64,000 nucleotides of DNA, taken from NCBI RefSeq assembly GCF_028816455.1, contig NZ_CP118246.1:3300501-3364500 (forward strand), given 5' to 3'. Made by a program: the position numbers and the translations under genes. The number at the start of each line of letters is the position of its first letter. Position 1 is the stretch's first letter. This DNA is from Devosia algicola (lineage in GTDB: Bacteria > Pseudomonadota > Alphaproteobacteria > Rhizobiales > Devosiaceae). Under the pieces are notes generated by a model. It saw nothing but the letters and a program-made list of their open reading frames with translations, did no database searches and had not been told where the DNA came from. Of this stretch, positions 1 through 9,932 are shown piece after piece.

Positions 1-254
1 AGATGCTTCATCACGGTGCGTATTGACAGAATGCCGTAAACGATGTCTTGTTCATTCGAACGTCGTGTATGTTCGGAATATCATGGTTGAGCGGAAATCA
101 AGGCCGAGAGTCTTCGGTTTACCGTGGGCGTTTAAGCGTCGCCGCTCGGCTGGATAACTGATCCCGGATGTTTCGGGGCTCAGGCTCCTGCAACCACCCA
201 TGGTCCGATGATGCACCACCAACAGAATGTTAAACTCCAAGGAGGAGGTCAGTT
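1..254. other. Upstream region of the mannoside operon
   Basis: No convincing gene is seen here; the short reading frames have no ribosome site or recognisable protein. It holds the leader of the sugar ABC operon. A TTGACA hexamer lies at about 24-29 but no good -10 follows it, so I do not call a promoter. A very strong ribosome site (AAGGAGGAGG, about 239-248) sits just before the ATG at 255. Confidence 0.4.
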
Positions 255-1508
255 ATGAAATTTCGGACACTCAGCGCAGCCGCGGTGTTGTTGTTTGGTT
301 TGGGGGGCAGCGCATTCGCCCAGGCCCAGGAGAAAGTGACATTCATGGCGTTCGACGTGGTGAATTTTCGAGGCGCGCTCGAAGAGTTCATCACCGAGTT
401 CGAAGCTGAGAACCCTGATGTCGATATTGTCGCAAACTTCACACCGCAATTGTTCAATCAGTTCTTGCCGCTACTGCAGGCAGGCAATCTCGATGATATC
501 ACGTTCATTTCGAGCGCGGCATTCGTGCCCTTTCTGGCTAGCGGGCGACTGACGCCAGTTCCGGACGATTTTACCGCCAAGCTGAAGGAGGATCTGTATC
601 CCGCTTCACTTGGACCAGTAAGTCGGGATGGCAAGGTCTACGCGGTTCCGTACAATTACTATCCCTCGTCCGGGGTGATAATGTACAATGAACAGCTATG
701 GACTGACGCCGGCATCGACCCCTCCCAGGCGAAAACCTGGGAAGAATTCATGCAACTGGCCCAGGGCGTTACCAAGCACGATGCCAGCGGAAAGATGACG
801 CAGGCGGGCTTTTCTGCCCAGCAGGAGCAGCACACCATATTCTTGGCCTGGCTCCTGCAAATGGGCGGCACCGCGTTTGATGAAAACGGAAAAGTTGCCT
901 TTAATGATGATGCGGGTAAGGCGGCGCTCCAGCAATACGCCGATATCTTCCAGAAGTGGAAGGTCGATGATTATGAATTCAGTGACACCATCACCGGGTT
1001 CAATCAGGGCCAAATTGCCGCCACCATGGTTGGTCCTTGGTATGACTCAATCCTCGCCAAGGATCATCCCGATATCCATGTCGGTCACGTGGCGCAGCCC
1101 CCGCTTCCCGGCGTAAGCGCTGATCAGCCGGACTACTGGGCAATCAAGGAAGTATGGGCCCATTTGGTTAGTGCTGACGGGGCTAAAAAAGACGGCACCT
1201 GGCGTTTCCTCGAATTCCTGCTGCGCCCTGAAATAGCAGCGCGCTGGTCGGCCTTTTCCGGAGAGATGCCGACAGTTAGCAAGGCCCTTGCCTTGCCCGA
1301 GGTTACCGACACCGTTTACATCGCGCCTTATGTGGACGCCCTAAAATATGCTGTTACCGACAACCTCACCGAGTATCTGAGTTCGGACGTACTCAAGGAG
1401 ATGGACAAGATGCTTGAGAGCGTTGGTCGAGGTCAGGCTACCGTCGACGATGCCCTTACCAATGCGGAAGTCGAAATCAATCGACTGACCGCGCGCATGG
1501 AACGTTAA
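255..1508 (+). CDS. Sugar ABC transporter substrate-binding protein
   Basis: A 417-residue periplasmic binding protein of the family-1 extracellular solute-binding class (MalE/UgpB-like). It should capture a sugar and deliver it to the two permeases encoded next. The first 22-24 residues form a signal peptide: KFR, a hydrophobic core and a cleavage site near AFA-QAQ. The body has the usual type-1 pattern, with TFMAF near the mature N-terminus, a YNYYPSSGVIMYNEQLW hinge segment and GQIAATMVGPWY. The start is fixed by an excellent AAGGAGG site. It is the first gene of a four-gene same-strand operon ending in an alpha-mannosidase, so a mannoside is a plausible ligand, by inference only. No frameshift. 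Confidence 0.9.
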   Translation: MKFRTLSAAAVLLFGLGGSAFAQAQEKVTFMAFDVVNFRGALEEFITEFEAENPDVDIVANFTPQLFNQFLPLLQAGNLDDITFISSAAFVPFLASGRLTPVPDDFTAKLKEDLYPASLGPVSRDGKVYAVPYNYYPSSGVIMYNEQLWTDAGIDPSQAKTWEEFMQLAQGVTKHDASGKMTQAGFSAQQEQHTIFLAWLLQMGGTAFDENGKVAFNDDAGKAALQQYADIFQKWKVDDYEFSDTITGFNQGQIAATMVGPWYDSILAKDHPDIHVGHVAQPPLPGVSADQPDYWAIKEVWAHLVSADGAKKDGTWRFLEFLLRPEIAARWSAFSGEMPTVSKALALPEVTDTVYIAPYVDALKYAVTDNLTEYLSSDVLKEMDKMLESVGRGQATVDDALTNAEVEINRLTARMER

Positions 1509-1600
1509 TCAGCCACAAACCCTGCGGCACGCTGGTGTCGCGGGGCTATCCATGCGTCTCCGGCTGAATATTGTCGCCCAATTCGTTGAGGACCGAAACG

Positions 1601-2473
1601 ATGGCACAGTCAAAACTGAACCGGGCGCAATCACGCTTTGTGTGGATGTCACTAACACCGATCCTGATTTATCTGGTGACGTTCGTTTTCTACCCGTTCG
1701 CGACGTCAGTTTATTACAGCTTATGGGACTTCTTTTGGGACGAATTCGTCGGCTTGGCCAACTATAAAGAGGCCATTTTTGAGGATAGCGCCGTCCCCGA
1801 GGCGCTCAAGAATACACTGATTTATGCGGCAATCCGCATCCCGGCAACCATCATACCGGGGTTTTTCATCGCGCTTGCACTAAACAGGATTTTGGTTGGT
1901 CGCGGTTTTATGATTTTCGGATTTTTCGCCCCCTACATTACGAGCATGGTCGCATACTCGGCCATATTTTTGTACATGTTCAGCAACTTGGGACTATTCA
2001 ACGTGGTCCTGCAGGCGCTTGGTCTTCCCGCTCAACCTTTCATTCGCAGCGTCGATGAGGCACTGCCATCACTTGCGCTGATGGATGCATTCAAGAATGT
2101 GGGGTTCGACGTTCTCATCTTCATGGCGGCTCTCCAGAACATTCCGCGCTCGCTATATGACGCAACCAGCATCGACGGCGCCTCGCCCTGGCAGACAACA
2201 TGGTTCGTGACCATACCGCTGGTTGCGCCGACAATACTGTTCCTTGTCGTCATAATCTCGATTTGGACGATCCAGGTATTTGAGCCGATCTATGTGCTGA
2301 CCCAAGGGGGTCCGTTGGGGTCAACGCGAACCGTTGTTTACAAGATTTGGGAAGCTGCATTTTCTGCGGGGCGTGTCGGCTACGCCGCCGCCCTGTCGGT
2401 ACTCCTGTTCCTGATTGTCGGCGTCATCTCGATCGTACAGCTTCGAATTGGACGGACGAAATGGGAGTATTAG
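1601..2473 (+). CDS. Sugar ABC transporter permease (MalF/UgpA type)
   Basis: Inner-membrane permease of about 290 residues with six predicted membrane spans. The EAA loop is visible near the C-terminal third, around ATSIDGASPWQTTWFVTIPL, and it contacts the ATPase. The frame can be opened further upstream at a TTG (1571), but the ATG at 1601 is preferred because GAGGA lies 8 bases before it and the protein then starts MAQSKLNRAQSRF, as usual for the family. It pairs with the following permease to form the channel. No ATPase is encoded nearby, so a shared MsmK/UgpC-type ATPase elsewhere is probably used. Confidence 0.9.
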   Translation: MAQSKLNRAQSRFVWMSLTPILIYLVTFVFYPFATSVYYSLWDFFWDEFVGLANYKEAIFEDSAVPEALKNTLIYAAIRIPATIIPGFFIALALNRILVGRGFMIFGFFAPYITSMVAYSAIFLYMFSNLGLFNVVLQALGLPAQPFIRSVDEALPSLALMDAFKNVGFDVLIFMAALQNIPRSLYDATSIDGASPWQTTWFVTIPLVAPTILFLVVIISIWTIQVFEPIYVLTQGGPLGSTRTVVYKIWEAAFSAGRVGYAAALSVLLFLIVGVISIVQLRIGRTKWEY

Positions 2474-2569
2474 CGCCTGTTCGGTGTTCTACCTCGCGAC
2501 CAGCAAGCAAAGATTATCTCAATGCGACCGTCTACGATCAATTTGTGATTTGAAGAAAAGGACATAACT

Positions 2570-3412
2570 GTGGCGCGGAATTCATACTTGGGCAAAGCTG
2601 TTAGTTTGCCTCGGGCGTCAAAGTGGCTCCTTATGGCAATTATTGCCCTCCTTGTGTCATTTCCGTTGGTATGGATGGTGCTGTCATCATTCAAAACCAG
2701 CGTGGAACTGTCACGGGCGATCCCAACGTTTTGGCCTGAAGACGCGACACTTTCGGGCTATATCTACATTTTCAACGAGATGCCCTTTGGTCGATATTTC
2801 CTAAACAGCACCATCGTAGCCGTGGCGAGCACTATTCTGGCGGTGTTCACGTCCGCGCTGGCAGGCTACATCTTCGCCAAATTCGAATTTCGCTGGAAGA
2901 ACATAATTTTCATAGCGATCCTGACCAGCATGATGATGCCTGGCACGGTGATGCTAATTCCAAGATACATTCTCGTAAGCTGGTTGGGTTGGACCGACAC
3001 ATATTGGGCTCTTATTATTCCCCAGGGCATTACTGTGTTCGGCATATTCATGATGCGCCAGTATATGCATGGAATTCCGCTCGATTACATTGATGCGGCG
3101 CGCGTTGATGGTATGGGTGAATTTGGGATTTTTACGCAGATCATTTTGCCGCTGTGCAAGCCACCAATCGCTGCGCTGGCAATTCTGTCGTTCATTGAAT
3201 CCTGGAACTCCCTGCTGTGGCCACTTGTTGTAACCAGCTCGCCCGACATGCGGACGCTCCCCATGGGCATCGCCGGACTTGCGACAGTCCATAGCCCTCT
3301 GCTCCAGTACATGCTGCCTGCCGCGACCATCTCCGTCATTCCCATAATTATCGTTTTTGCGCTGTTCCAGCGGCAGTTCGTCAATGCAATGACCTCGGCC
3401 GGATTGAAGTAG
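2570..3412 (+). CDS. Sugar ABC transporter permease (MalG/UgpE type)
   Basis: A 280-residue second permease of the carbohydrate importer. It has the N-terminal span of the CUT1 MalG-like group, the motif FSxFKT-like segment (LSSFKTSVEL), and an EAA loop at about residues 180-200 (DAARVDGMGEFGIFTQIILPL). The start is GTG at 2570, supported by AAGGA about 8 bases upstream. A 96-base gap separates it from the previous permease and about 50 bases separate it from the mannosidase, consistent with one transcript. Confidence 0.9.
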   Translation: MARNSYLGKAVSLPRASKWLLMAIIALLVSFPLVWMVLSSFKTSVELSRAIPTFWPEDATLSGYIYIFNEMPFGRYFLNSTIVAVASTILAVFTSALAGYIFAKFEFRWKNIIFIAILTSMMMPGTVMLIPRYILVSWLGWTDTYWALIIPQGITVFGIFMMRQYMHGIPLDYIDAARVDGMGEFGIFTQIILPLCKPPIAALAILSFIESWNSLLWPLVVTSSPDMRTLPMGIAGLATVHSPLLQYMLPAATISVIPIIIVFALFQRQFVNAMTSAGLK

Positions 3413-3464
3413 CCGATGCATCATTTCATCCACCTGGTATCAAACATAAGACGGCAGGATCGCC

Positions 3465-5921
3465 ATGAGTAAGACCGCAGCTAAATACTATGTCGTTGGA
3501 TTGACCCATATCGATCTGGCCTGGAAGATGAACCGGGACGAGCATTGCGAAATATTGGAGGCCGCAATGGTGCGGCTACTCGATGTTTTGGACACCCATC
3601 CTGCCTATACCTATCTGCTCGAGCAGGCAGCGCATTTTCGGATCTTGTCCCAACGGCGGCCCGACCTGATCGCGCGCCTGCGTGATTATGTGCAGCAAGG
3701 TCGTATCGAGTTTGCCGGGGGGCTGGCCTCAACCTTGGAAACCAACGGACCGTCCGGCGAGAGTTTTGTCAGAAATCAACTTTTGGGCCTTCGCTGCGTT
3801 CAAGAACTGTTCGGGGTGACTGCAAATACCGGGTACCTGATTGATACGTTCGGTGTGAACGCTCAGGTACCACAAATTCTACGGCAGTTTGGACAGAACA
3901 ACCTTTTGGCCAATCGCTTCGGAGGGACCCTGCATCGCGATGTATTCATTGCGCGCGGTTTGGACGGCAGCCGCATTCTGGTCGCTGGCCGAGACGCCAA
4001 TTCGCCCTACGTGGTGCCCGAGCGCGTTTTCTTCGGCATGACGGAAAGGTACAGGCAGATCGACGCGCTCTTTGAACAGGCGGCAACCAAAGGGGTCGAC
4101 GGTCCGGTACTGGTAATGCCCTACACCGAGTATGACGGTATCGCGAGCACTCACATAGCCACTCTCGTCAACGACCGAAATGCGTCGCGCTCTGACGGCA
4201 ACTGGGCGTTCGCCACGATTACCGATTTCTTTGATGCGCTTGCGGCACACGATGCCGAATGGCCTGAATATGATAGCGATTTGAATCCCGAATTCACCGG
4301 TACCTTCGGACAGCGAGTGGCTATTCGCTGCCACCACAGAAAGGCCGAGTCATCACTACTGGAGGCCGAGAAATGGGCAACATTGCTCGGCGTGACGGGC
4401 TGGCGGGAGACGGCAGTTGAATCCTGGTGGAAGATGGCATTCGCCGAGAGCCACGATGTCTATTCTGGATCGCACCCGACCTCGGTTTACGACGACACTA
4501 TCGCGCAGTTGGGCGAAGTTGAAGTTGGTGCGGCCGATCTGTTGCAACGGTGTGCCGAGCGTCTTGCCGGCGACGATGGCACTGGTAAGCTTACCTGCAT
4601 AGCCATGAACGGACTGCCGTGGTCGCGCGATGCGTTGGTCAAAGTTGTGCTGCCAACAAAGGTCGACGCCGCCAGCGTCATCGGTGTGCGCGACAAGGAT
4701 AACGAACTGCCGTTTGAAATCGATGGCGATGTGCTGATGTTCAGAACAATGTTTTCTGGTGCGGAGGCCAAGCGTATCGTAATCGACTGCGCAGACTCTA
4801 AGGCGAAGGTGAAACCCGCACCGACGGCGCCAGCCAGCCCCAACGAGCCGCCGAAACAGGCGAGTATTTCCAACGAACACCTGACTGTGACGGCCAGCGC
4901 AAAAAATGGCCTGCAGATAAAAATGGCTGGCGCGAACGGGGAAGCGAGCCGAGTCATTGGCGCCGAGATTGTTCTGCAGAAGGATTTGGGAAGCTTCCAG
5001 ATTGAAGATTTGGGCGGAGCCGAGGTCTCATCGCATGCCGGTATTCCCGAGCTTGAGGGACCTTTTATATCGTTGCTACGGCAGCGCCTGATCATTCGCG
5101 GTCGATTTCCGAGCCTGTGGACGAATGCGCCAAATCCGCTTGAATGGGAGATGGAATGTTCCCTTCAGTCCGGAAAACCAGGGCTCGATCTGGCCGTTCG
5201 AATTAACTGGAGCGGCGAGACCAGCCGTGTCCGGCTAAAGGTAACGACCGGCTTTGAGAGTTCCACCGGGATTTTTGAAATCCCCTTCGGAGCCGTGCGT
5301 CGGATGCCCTACCATTCGCGGCGCACCGCGCGGGGCGAATGGCCGGTTCATCGCTGGGTTGCGGTCGAAGAGGGCAATAGCGGCGTGGCTTTGGCAAATA
5401 GCGGCCTTGTGGGTGCTGAAATCGCCGGCGGCGCCATATGGACAACGCTGCTTCGAGCGCCAACAGTCGAATATGCCGGCATGGTCACCGATGAATCCTC
5501 CTCACAGCATGGCCAGCACACTTTTGATTTCTGCTTGTTGCCCTACCGAGGGAGTTGGACGGATGGGCAAGCCATCGAAATGGGGCAGGAACTGAATACA
5601 CCGGTTCGGTGCCACGTCGTGCCAACGGGCCCGCTTGTTCAGGAAGGGCCTTATCTTACACTTGCGCCCACCAACGTCGTGCTGTCCGGAATCAAATCGC
5701 CCGAAGATGGTGCCGCCGACGAAATGATTGTTCGCGTTTATGAAGCAAGCGGGAAACAAACGCAGGCCAACTTATACCTGTTGGGTGCGCAAAGTGCGTG
5801 GCAGTCTGATCTGAGGGAGACGAAGGGAGCCGCGGTTGAGTGTCACGACGAACGCATTTCGGTCACTCTGGCCCCGTTCGAAATCAAAACGCTCAGGGTC
5901 CGGCGGGACCATAAATTGTAG
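3465..5921 (+). CDS. Glycoside hydrolase family 38 alpha-mannosidase
   Basis: An 818-residue retaining, metal-dependent alpha-mannosidase without signal peptide or membrane segment, so probably cytoplasmic. The N-terminal catalytic domain starts with the GH38 metal-binding motif THIDLAW (His15, Asp17). The likely nucleophile is Asp127 in LIDTFG. The middle helical domain begins around FGQRVAIRCHHRKAESSLLEA. C-terminal beta domains follow, with a Pro/Ala-rich break near residues 445-470. It is the last gene of the sugar ABC operon, so it probably releases mannose from an imported mannoside. No frameshift. The substrate is inferred from the family and the operon only. Confidence 0.88.
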   Translation: MSKTAAKYYVVGLTHIDLAWKMNRDEHCEILEAAMVRLLDVLDTHPAYTYLLEQAAHFRILSQRRPDLIARLRDYVQQGRIEFAGGLASTLETNGPSGESFVRNQLLGLRCVQELFGVTANTGYLIDTFGVNAQVPQILRQFGQNNLLANRFGGTLHRDVFIARGLDGSRILVAGRDANSPYVVPERVFFGMTERYRQIDALFEQAATKGVDGPVLVMPYTEYDGIASTHIATLVNDRNASRSDGNWAFATITDFFDALAAHDAEWPEYDSDLNPEFTGTFGQRVAIRCHHRKAESSLLEAEKWATLLGVTGWRETAVESWWKMAFAESHDVYSGSHPTSVYDDTIAQLGEVEVGAADLLQRCAERLAGDDGTGKLTCIAMNGLPWSRDALVKVVLPTKVDAASVIGVRDKDNELPFEIDGDVLMFRTMFSGAEAKRIVIDCADSKAKVKPAPTAPASPNEPPKQASISNEHLTVTASAKNGLQIKMAGANGEASRVIGAEIVLQKDLGSFQIEDLGGAEVSSHAGIPELEGPFISLLRQRLIIRGRFPSLWTNAPNPLEWEMECSLQSGKPGLDLAVRINWSGETSRVRLKVTTGFESSTGIFEIPFGAVRRMPYHSRRTARGEWPVHRWVAVEEGNSGVALANSGLVGAEIAGGAIWTTLLRAPTVEYAGMVTDESSSQHGQHTFDFCLLPYRGSWTDGQAIEMGQELNTPVRCHVVPTGPLVQEGPYLTLAPTNVVLSGIKSPEDGAADEMIVRVYEASGKQTQANLYLLGAQSAWQSDLRETKGAAVECHDERISVTLAPFEIKTLRVRRDHKL

Positions 5922-5974
5922 CTCCCTGGTCGTGTGAACCGCTTCGGTTCGAATTACCCCGCGTTTTCCAGGCC

Positions 5975-6012
5975 AAACCGCCCCCGACAGTCTCGGGGGC
6001 GGTTAATTCTGT
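5975..6012 (+). terminator. Rho-independent terminator after the mannosidase operon
   Basis: Perfect inverted repeat AACCGCCCCCGA (5976-5987) with TCGGGGGCGGTT (5993-6004), separated by a short CAGTC loop and followed by a moderately T-rich tail. It lies 55 bases after the mannosidase stop. The remainder of the 5922-6273 gap shows nothing else I can support. Confidence 0.8.
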
Positions 6013-6273
6013 TCTTCCTCTCGTCATAAAGTTGTGAAATCACAGAACTGGGTGTCCCAGCGATTACAGCCTCCCGACGGTAGCGCACTGACCGGAAAAA
6101 TGACGGTTCAATTGGTTCGCTTGAGGCCAGCCTGTTGGCAACGTGCGTCCGTGATCAGGAACGGCCAGTCTACTGTCGCTAATGCCACGACACCAAATCT
6201 GCTGGCTCTACCAGGAGTTTTTCCATAACTAGACCAGTAGGTGAGCCTCGCCCAACCAGAAATCGGAAATTAC

Positions 6274-7311
6274 ATGCCCCAATCAGACACAGCCAACCGC
6301 CGCTTTGTACTCGCCGAGCGCCCCAAGGGCGAACCGACAGATGCAACGCTGCGCCTGGATACTGTGCCAGTACCCGAGCCAAAGGCAGGACAAATGCTTC
6401 TGCGCACGGAATATCTCTCACTTGATCCCTATATGCGTGGCCGCATGAGTGATGCGCCGTCCTACGCACCCCCCGTCGGCATCGGTGAGGTGATGGTCGG
6501 TGGTACGGTGTCCCGCGTTGTTTCCTCATCTATTGAGGGCTTCGCGCCCGACGACTGGGTGCTCAGCTTCAACGGTTGGCAGGACTATGCCCTCTCGGAC
6601 GGCAAAGGCGTCGCCAATCTGGGGCGTAATCCTTTGCATCCCTCTTGGGCTCTGGGTGTCCTGGGCATGCCAGGCTTTACCGCTTGGGCCGGGTTGAAAC
6701 AGATTGGTCAACCCAAGGCCGGCGAAACCATTGTTGTGGGCGGCGCTACCGGTCCGGTCGGGGCAACGGTCGGCCAGATCGGCAAGCTGTTGGGCTGTAA
6801 TGTGGTCGGCATCGCCGGTGGCACCGAAAAATGTGGCCATGCCGTCAATACGCTGGGCTTTGACGCTTGTGTCGATTACAAGGCCGCCGACTTTGCCGAT
6901 CAATTGGCTGCTGCCACCACCGATGGCATCGATATCTATTTCGAAAATATTGGTGGCAAGGTTTTGGACGCCGTTCTCGGCCAGATCAATACCAATGCAA
7001 GAATTCCCGTATGCGGTCTGGTTTCCCAGTACAATGCCACCGGATTGCCTGATGGTCCGGATCGACTCAACTGGTTGATGGGGCTGATCTTGCGCAAACG
7101 CATGACCATACGTGGCTTCATCATCTTTGAAGATTTTGGTCACCTCTATCCCGAGTTCGCCAAGGAAATGGGTGCTTGGATCGAGGCCGGACAAATTCAG
7201 TATCGTGAAGAAATCATAGACGGTCTGGAACAGGCGCCCGGCGCCTTTATTGGCCTGTTGAACGGCGAGGCATTCGGAAAACGGGTAATTCGCCTGGGCA
7301 AGTCCGACTGA
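6274..7311 (+). CDS. NADP-dependent oxidoreductase, MDR superfamily (CurA/YncB-like)
   Basis: Zinc-independent medium-chain reductase of the leukotriene B4 dehydrogenase / CurA group; such enzymes reduce alpha,beta-unsaturated ketones or aldehydes with NADPH. Visible are the N-terminal SLDPYMRGRM signature, a nucleotide-binding segment VGGATGPVGATVGQIGKL, and FENIGGKVLDAVL. The frame is open from a GTG at 6241, but ATG 6274 gives a 345-residue protein starting MPQSDTANRRF, the usual family length, and the GTG has no ribosome site. Single-gene unit as far as can be seen. A weak GGGGCC/GGCCCC hairpin follows at about 7319-7346. Confidence 0.88.
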   Translation: MPQSDTANRRFVLAERPKGEPTDATLRLDTVPVPEPKAGQMLLRTEYLSLDPYMRGRMSDAPSYAPPVGIGEVMVGGTVSRVVSSSIEGFAPDDWVLSFNGWQDYALSDGKGVANLGRNPLHPSWALGVLGMPGFTAWAGLKQIGQPKAGETIVVGGATGPVGATVGQIGKLLGCNVVGIAGGTEKCGHAVNTLGFDACVDYKAADFADQLAAATTDGIDIYFENIGGKVLDAVLGQINTNARIPVCGLVSQYNATGLPDGPDRLNWLMGLILRKRMTIRGFIIFEDFGHLYPEFAKEMGAWIEAGQIQYREEIIDGLEQAPGAFIGLLNGEAFGKRVIRLGKSD

Positions 7312-7488
7312 GTGCACTGGGGCCGGAATTGATCAAGCTCTGGCCCCGCCAGCAATATTATCGGTCGGCACTGGCCAAATCTTTCCCCACCGGTCACAAT
7401 CGGTTTCTGTTCAGTCCTATGGCGTTGTTCTACGCAACCAATAGCGGCTTCGCCGGGTTTGTTGTGAACAGGTAATGGAGTGCTATCA

Positions 7489-7794
7489 GTGCCGAAGTTT
7501 TTCTTTCACTATCGGACCGACGATGATTTTGTGGTCGACGAAATCGGACAGGATCTGCCCGATATTGATGCAGCCCACGAGCAGGCTGCCGAGATTGGCC
7601 GAACCATGCTGTCGCGGGCATTGGAAAAAGGCGAAAAGCCAAATGCGGCGCGGTGTATTGAAATTGTCGACGATAAAGGCGTTGAGGTGCTCTATATCGT
7701 TTTCTGGGCGTCCGCCTCCAAGCCGGGCACGCTTGACGCCGAGGAGCCTGCTCAAGCCCCCGACGCTGCATTGATCAGCCCAACATCACCATGA
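7489..7794 (+). CDS. Small DUF6894-like protein
   Basis: About 101 residues, beginning MPKFFFHYRTDDDFVVDEIG. This matches the short PRYFFH...D...DxxG(x)ELPD opening that I know from DUF6894 proteins, which are common in Hyphomicrobiales and of unknown function. I prefer GTG 7489 over GTG 7480 because TGGAG sits 8 bases before 7489 and the family begins at (P)K/RFFFH. A conserved core is followed by a low-complexity Ala/Pro tail. The 3' end overlaps the end of the convergent small membrane protein gene by about 20 bases. No function assigned. Confidence 0.65.
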   Translation: MPKFFFHYRTDDDFVVDEIGQDLPDIDAAHEQAAEIGRTMLSRALEKGEKPNAARCIEIVDDKGVEVLYIVFWASASKPGTLDAEEPAQAPDAALISPTSP

Positions 7795-7909
7795 TAGTCG
7801 CCGCTGCAAGAATAATGCCGGCCGCAGCGATAGCCGATGCCCCCATCATCACCCAGCGATAGTTGGCACGGCGCCACTGCTTGTCGGCAATCAAAAAAAT
7901 GTGGGCCAT
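7775..7909 (-). CDS. Small single-pass membrane protein
   Basis: A 44-residue protein, MAHIFLIADKQWRRANYRW followed by one clear hydrophobic helix rich in Ala, Ile and Met that runs to the C-terminus. A longer in-frame version to 8026 exists, but the short start has GGAGG five bases upstream (reverse strand) and the extension is Arg-rich with no ribosome site. It lies convergent to the DUF6894-like gene and divergent from uxaC. Not recognised; a small inner-membrane protein. Confidence 0.5.
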   Translation of the reverse strand: MAHIFLIADKQWRRANYRWVMMGASAIAAAGIILAAATIMVMLG

Positions 7910-8102
7910 CAGATCCTCCAACCGATGCCTGCCAACGCCGCTCCAGGGAGAAAATTCCGACCCTCCCGCCTCAGCGTCAAATCGAGCCTTAGCGCGACTT
8001 TCGCGGCAGTGGCCGATCGGCGCCAATTAGAGTCAATATTGACTAAACAACCATGCGTTCCATCTTGTATGGAAGCAATTGACCACCTCCCGAACCTCTG
8101 CC

Positions 8103-9523
8103 ATGAATGGCGCCATGAACCAGCATTTGCACCCAGACCGATTGTTTCCCGCCGCCGAGCCAATGCGTTCGCTGGCGCGCGATCTTTATGAGAGCGTCAA
8201 GGCGCTCCCCATCGTCAGCCCCCATGGACATACCGACCCGGCCTGGTTTGCCCGGAACCAGAGATTTTCTGACCCCAGCGCCTTGTTCCTGACGCCCGAT
8301 CACTATGTGCTGCGCCTGCTGCGCAGCCGGGGATTGAGCTATGATGAGCTTGGTGTGCCGCGCCGGGATGGAAAAAGGTTGCCGATCCACAAAGCGCCTG
8401 GCGTGTCTTGGCGGCCAATTACCATTTGTTTGCTGGCACCCCCTCGCGCCTCTGGATTGATCATTCGCTAAAATTTGCCTTTGGCATTGAGACCCCGCTA
8501 TCTCCACAGACCGCCGACGACATTTACAACCAGATCGCCACCCGACTGGGTGAGCCCGATCTTCTGCCGCTGGCCATTCTGGACCGCGCCAATGTCGAGG
8601 TGATCGCCACTACCGAATTTGCCCTCGATCCGCTGCATCACCACCAGTCCATGTTGGAGCAGGGGTTGATTGGCCGGATACGCACCACCTATCGACCCGA
8701 CGATGTCACCGATCCCAGCCGTCCCGCCATTGTCGAAAATCTCCAACAATTCTCGGCGCTGACCGGCGAAAATGTCAGTTCCTGGCCGGGATTGATCAAC
8801 GCCCACCGCCAGCGTCGTGAGACGTTCCGGCGTTTTGGCGCCATCGCAACCGACCATGGCGTACCCAATGCCATGACCGCCGACTTGGCGCTGGTCGAAA
8901 AACAGGCCCTGCTCGACAAGATTTTGTCAGGCAAGCATGACGCAACCGACGCCCAATTGTTCCGCGCCCAGATGTTGACCGAAATGGCGCTTCTCTCGGT
9001 TGAAGACGGTATGGTCATGCAAATTCACGCCGGCTCGTCCCGCAACACCGATCCGCTGCTTTTTGCCGAACGCGGGCCGGATCTCGGCGCCGACATTCCG
9101 ACCCCGACCGATTATGGCAATGGACTACGCGCACTGTTAGGCCGGTGTGGTAATGAACCTAACCTGCGCCTGCTCATGTTCGTTTTGGACGAAACTACTT
9201 ATGCCCGCGAACTGGCGCCTATGGCCGGTTATTGGCCCTCATTGATGATTGGACCGCCATGGTGGTTCCACGACAGCCCGCAAGGCATTCGACGCTATCT
9301 CGATCAGGTTGTTGAAACGGCCGGATTTTACAATCTGGCCGGTTTTAATGACGATACCCGCGCTTTGCTCTCGATACCCGCTCGCCACGATGTATGGCGG
9401 CGCGAAGTGTGTGGTTTTCTTGCCCGATGGATCGCCGAGCACCGCCTGTCGGCAAGTGCTGCGCGCGACGTCGCTGTGCATTTGAGCTACCAGGCGGCCA
9501 AGGATGCCTATCGTATCGGCTAG
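8103..9523 (+). CDS. uxaC: Glucuronate (uronate) isomerase, frameshifted
   Basis: Converts D-glucuronate to D-fructuronate (and galacturonate to tagaturonate) in hexuronate catabolism; amidohydrolase-fold enzyme of about 470 residues. N-terminal metal motif PHGHTD and later TPSRLWIDHSLKFAFGI, MQIHAGSSRNTD and MIGPPWWFHDSP are typical. The frame breaks at 8372-8376, an A5 run: adding one A restores KKVADPQSAWRVLAANYHLF, joining both halves exactly. The break is therefore probably a read error. Start chosen at ATG 8103; ATG 8115 is equally possible as neither has a good ribosome site. No other hexuronate genes are adjacent. Confidence 0.85.
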
Positions 9524-9524
9524 C

Positions 9525-9698
9525 CTAGGGTGCTTTCCATAACACGACGATCAGCACAACGATGCCGCCGATCAATAGGGTCAAAAGCCCGGCCACGCCG
9601 TTGAAAAGTTGCGATAGAATCGGCACCCGCCGCGCGTTGGCTGCGGCGTCGTCTGGTGTACCACCGTGCGTTTCGGTTTGGGCGTCTATATCGGCCAT
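9525..9698 (-). CDS. Small membrane protein, C-terminal anchor
   Basis: A 57-residue protein. About 30 polar residues (MADIDAQTETHGGTPDD...) are followed by a single long hydrophobic helix LLTLLIGGIVVLIVVLW near the C-terminus. GGAGGG lies about 8 bases before the ATG at 9698, which is why I prefer this start to the longer frame at 9752. It ends two bases from the uxaC stop, convergent with it. Family not recognised. Confidence 0.5.
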   Translation of the reverse strand: MADIDAQTETHGGTPDDAAANARRVPILSQLFNGVAGLLTLLIGGIVVLIVVLWKAP

Positions 9699-9932
9699 TG
9701 TCAGTCCCTCCAGATGTCGGGCGCTGTCTTTGCGTCGCCCTAAGGGTGCCATGGCGATTGTTTACGAAGCGTTCGTGCGACAAGATTGGCAAACAACACG
9801 GTTAGCCCTTCGCCAAGCGTTAAGGCTAACCAATAGTTACCCGCCAGTAACTTTCCACCGTCATGCTGAACCAGTCACCGCATTTGCCGCTGCCATATCG
9901 AACCAAACCCCCGTTTCTGCTTTAATGTCTGA

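Noticed and set aside
52..240. Minus-strand reading frame before the first operon
   Set aside because: No ribosome site, no recognisable domain, and it overlaps the operon leader.
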